The translations under genes were made by a program, and so were the position numbers. Shown here in pieces: positions 19,406 through 23,911 of a DNA stretch of 23,911 bases. The stretch spans positions 338,450-362,360 of the forward strand of contig BMAT01009755.1 of the NCBI GenBank assembly GCA_019649035.1, written 5' to 3'. How positions within the stretch are numbered: the stretch's first letter is position 1; each line of letters starts with the position of its first letter. Under the pieces are notes generated by a model. The model searched no databases, had not been told where the DNA came from, and saw only the letters and a list, made by a program, of their open reading frames with translations. This stretch comes from Elysia marginata (taxonomy: Eukaryota; Mollusca; Gastropoda; Plakobranchidae).

Positions 19406-22400
19406 ATTTGGGTTAAGAGTAACGCACTATAATTAATTTACCTATACCTCGACACCATTAGAACAATAACAATACATGGACTCGTATACTCGCTATTTAT
19501 AATGAGATTATTGAAATATTTTAAAGAATGCCATTAGCAGAGTGTGCTCAAACTTTCATGCTAGGTCAGACTTCAGAAGAGTGCAATAACTCAATGTAAT
19601 ACTTCGTTTGGAGTTCTAAAAGAATTTTAAAAATAATGTGAGGTCAATTTTTACGATCTCATATGAAAGTCTTTTTATTAAAAAATTAAAAACTGTTGAT
19701 TCTCGTTGAAATCGCTAGTTTAAAGAATGGCATCTTTCATTTGGATGATACAGCTAATGAAATTGATAATGACAACAGTACCAAGCAAATTTGTATGATT
19801 CTGTAATTTAGGTCAGCTGCCTTTATTGATGAATAAATAATCTCGGTAATTTCATTTCGATTTTATTCCTAAAAAAACGCAGAATAACACACAAGCTATG
19901 GCAATATCATTTAAATGTACGAGTAATAACAAATACACGTGAATCAGTTAAATCCTACTAACCCTGCAATATTTGGTATTTTCTTTACAAACTCGCTGAA
20001 TCATTAGCTCAACTCGAATTCATTTATTTTCGTTTGGCATTTTCTCACGTCCCATGATCCTCTCGCATTCAATAAATACTGTATGCGAGAGAAATCACTT
20101 ACTGCTGTAATATTGCTCTGCCTGAGCTTGCAAAAACAAAGAGTCCATTAAGCAGACTTTTAATCAATATCAGGGGTATCATGATTTCGGTCGGGAGGTG
20201 ATCGCCCGGCCAGAGACGGTGTTGAGGCGGATGGCAATTAAAATAATCGCAGCAAACCATTTCCTCTAATGGGCGAAATCACTGGCAATATAACTTACAC
20301 ATTTATGCTGGTTGCTTTTACTACTCTTTCATTATAGATATATGGAGGAAACATTTCAAAATTGTTATCTGACAAAGCAATGCCTGTATTCGCGCAACAA
20401 CCTGCATAAATATATGAGGAATGGGCAGCTGAATTAGTTGTTCATTAAATTCAGTGGGTTTTTTAAACAAGTATTATTATGGCATATAAATTTTCAGGTC
20501 ACAAATAGGTTCTAGTAAATGGTAGGTAAAGGCAAAACTCAAGATGTTTGTTCAAAATTGATTAGCGTGAAACTTATTAGAATTTCCATGCATGATTAGA
20601 ATTGATCTGCAATAAGAGGTGATTGTTGAGGCTATATATTTCATGTTATCAAGTTTGTGAGTTTTTTTTTATCCAGGGAAGGGGAGAAAACGTGTAAAAC
20701 AAACGTAAACTATGATGTTTAACAGGAGTCTGAGAGACGTAGATTTCGGCTGATTGCAATGATAATGTAATCGTTTTATTCCCGGAAGAAATTACTCGTA
20801 ATGGGGAAGTTCCATTAACAGTTTAGATAGCATTAGGTGAGGATCTAAAAACTGCTTAAAACGACTAGGAATTTACTACGCTTTTACGAGAGGTCAGTGT
20901 GCTCCCTTCTGCCAAAAGATTTTTGTCAAAATAGGACAAAATAAGGAAATCACTCTGTTGATACATTAATTTACAACATATATTTTTTATTGACATCATA
21001 AATGTTTTATGAACTACAAATTTCCAGTCACAGTCTTTTTATCTAATCGCTTAGTATTTTTGAGGCTTGGTTTTAATCAGGTTGAATCATACAATTATGT
21101 TTACTTTTTTTTAACTCTAATAAAAAGTGTTGACATAACCAAAAGAAAATGGCCAGAACTAGATAGTAATAAAAGCAAAGCTGCAACGTTAATTTTTTTA
21201 AGTGATCCTATCTATTAGAACACACTGTTTCAAAAAGTTAAGGGGTAAAAGCCTATCTTTGAGTTAACTGTGCTCACGAGAGAAATTTGTAAAAAAAAAA
21301 AAAGTATTTGGCTTTTTCTATAAAGGAGGGTTGGACGGTTGATCATGAGGAAACTTTCATAAAATAATTGTTTACCTTTGCGTCGAAATATACTATTAAG
21401 ATGTATGTCCCATGGAGACATCAAAGTCAAATAATAGATGCGTTCTCTAAGGAATTTTCTAGCAACATTTAGGATCGAATTTTGGACTTCTTTTATGAGG
21501 TATTTGTCACCTTAAAACTTATCCCTTGAACGCGGCGCTTTAGGGATTTAAATATGTGATAGTCAGTTGATGATCAGGTTTTTTATTTGATGATAAGACC
21601 ATGATTACTATGATTGGATGTGCAGTCTTTACAATAGGCAACCCATATTTTATACTTCTTATGAGCAAGATTTGATTCCTTTTTTCCTTGGTCATTAAAC
21701 CAGAAAAAAAAAGAAAAAACCCATCCAGGCTGCGCACCCTGTCTTTGAGAGATAGAGGGGGAGGGGAGAGCTCTATTATTATACCTGAACCGTCTGTTGC
21801 TTCTAATGGAAACATGAAAATAATTAAAAATTCTTAACAGATAAAAAATCAGTGTTTTTCAGGTACTTCTTGGTTTGCCTAAGACATAAGAATTTTAATA
21901 TTATATTAGAACCTTTTTAAAATAAATAAACATTTTACAGCTATTAAACAAAATAAACATCATAATTATATTTCGAAATGAAAAATAAAATTTAAAAAGC
22001 CTGCAACCCCGCTTAATTGAGCTTTATCTTTCTAAGAAAGATGATCAGTTGTTAAACTTGAAAAGTACTAAATTGAGTGATTTCCCCTGCTCTTTCCATT
22101 AACAACTTACATGAAATATTTTATATCGGCTTTGATTCACTCAATCCAACGAAAAGTGCCTCTAAGTGGCAGCAATTGATTCCTAAACAACAACTTTTAA
22201 ATTGTAAAAAATAAATAATAGGCAGCCATGCTGCAATGCTCTAAAATATGAGTTGACTTTGCTTTGGTGTGCATTGGCATGCTGGGGGAAATATGTAAAG
22301 TCTTGAGACTGCTTTCGGCGGTGGAAGACTATAATCCATATTTTTTAAAAATATAATATATCATGTTCTTCTCTACCGTAAAAATAAATATGGATTGTAA

Positions 22401-22667
22401 TAAAACTAGTATCTCGTTTCAAAGATTTGCTAATCACAAATGTCTAAGATAGTAAATCAGAAGGTTTCAATATCATATTAGTATTTCGTTATCTACCTCT
22501 ATCAAAAGAATTTAAAACTTGTAATTTTTAGTGATCTGAAAAAGTCTGAATCGTAACACAAAGTTATTCTGTGTACGTTGATGCAAAAGTTCTAAACGCC
22601 TGATTCTGCTAATGGTATGAGAACGCTGAGCCGACGATTCTTTATCGTCGATAGAGTAATTCAAGGA
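19406..22667. other. Repeat-poor non-coding stretch
   Basis: About 3.2 kb has no supported gene. From about 19650 to 20850 it lacks microsatellites and recognisable transposons, and it is rich in homeodomain-like cores (TAAT, ATTA, TAATCAAT, ATTTAAATG). That gives it the look of conserved regulatory DNA, but conservation cannot be tested here. A 9-bp stem (20060-20068 with 20083-20091) encloses a loop with AATAAA. A frame of 91 codons on the minus strand (21540-21815) has no recognisable motif. Confidence 0.35.
22330..22399. repeat. Short imperfect inverted repeat
   Basis: 22330-22346 pairs with 22383-22399 over 17 positions, including an 11-base exact block AATCCATATTT/AAATATGGATT, with one mismatch and one G-T pair. 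The spacer is about 36 bases. It could be a decayed fold-back element or chance in AT-rich DNA. Confidence 0.4.
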
Positions 22668-23083
22668 ATTCAATCTCTAGAACATCTGCCAGTTATAAAG
22701 GTTACAATTGGATAATTCAATCTCTAAAATATCTACCATTTGCAAAGGTTACAATTGGATAAGTCAATCTCTAGAATATCTACCATTTGTAAAGGTTACA
22801 ATTGGATAATTCAATCTCTAGAACTTCTACCACTTCTAAAGATCACAAATGGATAATTCAATCTCTAGAATATATACCAATTGTAAAGGTTACAATTGGA
22901 TAGTTCAATCTCTAGAACATATACCAGTTGTAAAGGTTACATTTGGATACAATCTCTAGAACTTCTACCACTTGTAAAGATTACAATTGGATAATTCTAT
23001 CTCTAGAACATATACCAGTTGTAAAGGTTACAATTGGATAATTCAATATCTAGAACATTTACCAGTTGTAAAGGTTACAATTG
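22668..23083. repeat. 47-bp tandem array, nine copies
   Basis: The units start at 22668, 22715, 22762, 22809, 22856, 22903, 22950, 22994 and 23041. All are 47 bases except the seventh (44, lacking three bases at its start) and the last (43, truncated). The consensus starts ATTCAATCTCTAGAA and ends AAAGGTTACAATTGGATA. Each unit holds CCARTTGTAA-AGG-TTACAATTGG, a 10-bp hairpin with a 3-base loop; copy five is perfectly paired. A shrunken stray copy (CTCTAGAAAATTGTAAAGG) lies near 23154-23175. A 7-bp hairpin (CGACGAT/ATCGTCG, 22632-22650) sits just before the array. Copy divergence is moderate, so the array is not new. Confidence 0.95.
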
Positions 23084-23529
23084 AATTGACGAAGCAGCTA
23101 CAAGTTATACACAAAAATATAATTTTTAAAAATTGAAAATATTTTAGACAGGGCTCTAGAAAATTGTAAAGGTTATCATATAAATGTAAGATAAATATTT
23201 CAGCTCTAACAGTGCAAACCAAACAAGTTATCAATCAGCTTAAGGCGTTTGTCAGACATAAAAATACGAAGTATAGGCAATTACATAAGGGAGCAAAAGA
23301 CTTACAATAAAAGAAGAGCTATAATAAAAAATCATCATTCACAAATTAATTAGTAGTACATTTATTTGATAATAATTAAGTGATCAATCAGTATTGGTCC
23401 CGGTATTATGCTAGAATTAAATTGCTCTTTTTTCTTTCAAGTGCATTCATCATAAAGCAACTTTGTAATTAAAGAATCGTATTTAACCGAATCTACCACA
23501 ATAGGTTCCAAGATCATCCTAACAACGTT
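23084..23529. other. AT-rich non-coding stretch
   Basis: No gene is supported. It contains the stray satellite remnant near 23154-23175. At about 23395 there is a phrase, GGTCCCGGTATTATG, that also occurs in related form at about 2303 (GGTCCCGGTAGTTATGGG). This hints at an unnamed dispersed repeat. Confidence 0.4.
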
Positions 23530-23846
23530 TTTTGAAGACCAACCCGCAAAACTAAAAAGATTAAGCGACCTTTTGATCTCTATCAAAGCCTCTAATGTGT
23601 GGACTTCCCTACCTAATTATTTGTAAGAAATAACCGAAAGTGAGGTCAAGGTAGGTTTTGAAACCTACTTGTTCACACAACATCTAATCAGCCCTAGGTA
23701 GTGATATCTCACTGTTACTGTTTCTGGATATTCAAAGAAGATATGTTGTTTTTCCTTGTTTGAATGAGAGCAAGAGAGGGTGTTTGTGTGAGGCATGACG
23801 TGTAAAAGTTGTAGGACTAGAAGTGGTGGTGGCGATGGTAATATTA
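23530..23846 (+). mobile_element. LINE 3' fragment, CR1/L2-like, decayed
   Basis: One frame from 23543 to 23701 reads PAKLKRLSDLLISIKAS, NVWTSLPNYL, a stop, EITESEVKVGFETYLFTQH and a final stop. The NVWTSLP...FETYLFTQH pattern is the C-terminal signature of CR1/L2/Jockey-type LINE proteins (WNSLP...FKxxLKTYLF). It is the same region as in the fragment at 2715, but a clearly different copy. There is one internal stop. The 3' UTR runs through GTGTAAAAGTTGTAGGACTA, a degraded match to the terminal hairpin of such elements, into the trinucleotide array. The left edge is uncertain. Confidence 0.6.
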
Positions 23847-23911
23847 ATAGTAGCAGTAGGAGAAGTAGTAATAGTAGTAGTAGTAGTAGTAGTAGCAGCA
23901 GCAGCAGCAGC
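23847..23911. repeat. (AGT)n(AGC)n microsatellite at the window edge
   Basis: Degenerate AGT units become a perfect AGT run and then AGC to the last base, so the array probably continues beyond the window. It abuts the LINE 3' end, as the (ATT)n array does at 3204. Confidence 0.93.

Noticed and set aside
21540-21815. Minus-strand 91-codon frame
   Set aside because: It has no signal peptide, domain or splice support. It includes a Phe/Lys-rich low-complexity portion.

Overview
The window looks like AT-rich, repeat-laden metazoan nuclear DNA, most likely from a lophotrochozoan and perhaps a heterobranch gastropod. The reasons are split genes with GT-AG introns, tRNA-derived SINEs, decayed LINE 3' ends whose tails run into trinucleotide microsatellites, long pyrimidine tracts, and many TAGATCT-type motifs. 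The taxon is an inference from repeat style. I see no bacterial-type operon, rRNA, CRISPR array or viral element.

One protein-coding gene can be built with confidence, on the + strand at about 9.74-12.75 kb. Its three coding exons (10084-10696, 11750-12007, 12568-12707) are joined by two phase-1 introns with canonical splice sites and encode a 336-residue secreted protein. After the signal peptide come an acidic/Trp segment, a basic Gly-rich segment, a Gln/Pro-rich region, an ARGDSP motif, a Pro-Glu-rich spacer with an RRR site, and a separate last exon carrying exactly six cysteines in the order C-X6-C-X3-C-X11-C-X9-CC. That is a beta-defensin/big-defensin-like layout. The stop codon lies inside the AATAAA poly(A) signal, so the 3' UTR should be extremely short. 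A TATA box, two CCAAT boxes, two CRE-type sites and a palindromic nuclear-receptor-type half-site pair lie upstream.

The rest is non-coding or repetitive. From 1 to 9.3 kb there is a perfect 106-bp-arm hairpin element with TA flanks (1967-2181), a LINE 3' end with an (ATT)n tail (2715-3260), two long CT tracts, a probable second LINE tail near 5.6 kb, and a 303-bp tRNA-derived SINE with perfect 12-bp target duplications (8634-8936) just upstream of the gene. From 12.8 to 23.9 kb there is an (GTT)6(ATT)21 microsatellite, a TAGATCT-rich stretch (17.0-18.05 kb), a second SINE-like repeat (18.5-18.8 kb), an antisense LINE C-terminus (19.06-19.40 kb), about 3 kb of unusually repeat-poor sequence (19.4-22.6 kb), a nine-copy 47-bp tandem array whose units contain a small hairpin (22668-23083), and a last LINE 3' fragment running into an (AGT/AGC)n microsatellite at the window edge.

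The strongest biological lead is the defensin-like gene: a six-cysteine module on its own exon, attached to an extended low-complexity pro-region with an integrin-type RGD motif. I know of no described family with this full architecture. The second lead is the perfect hairpin element.
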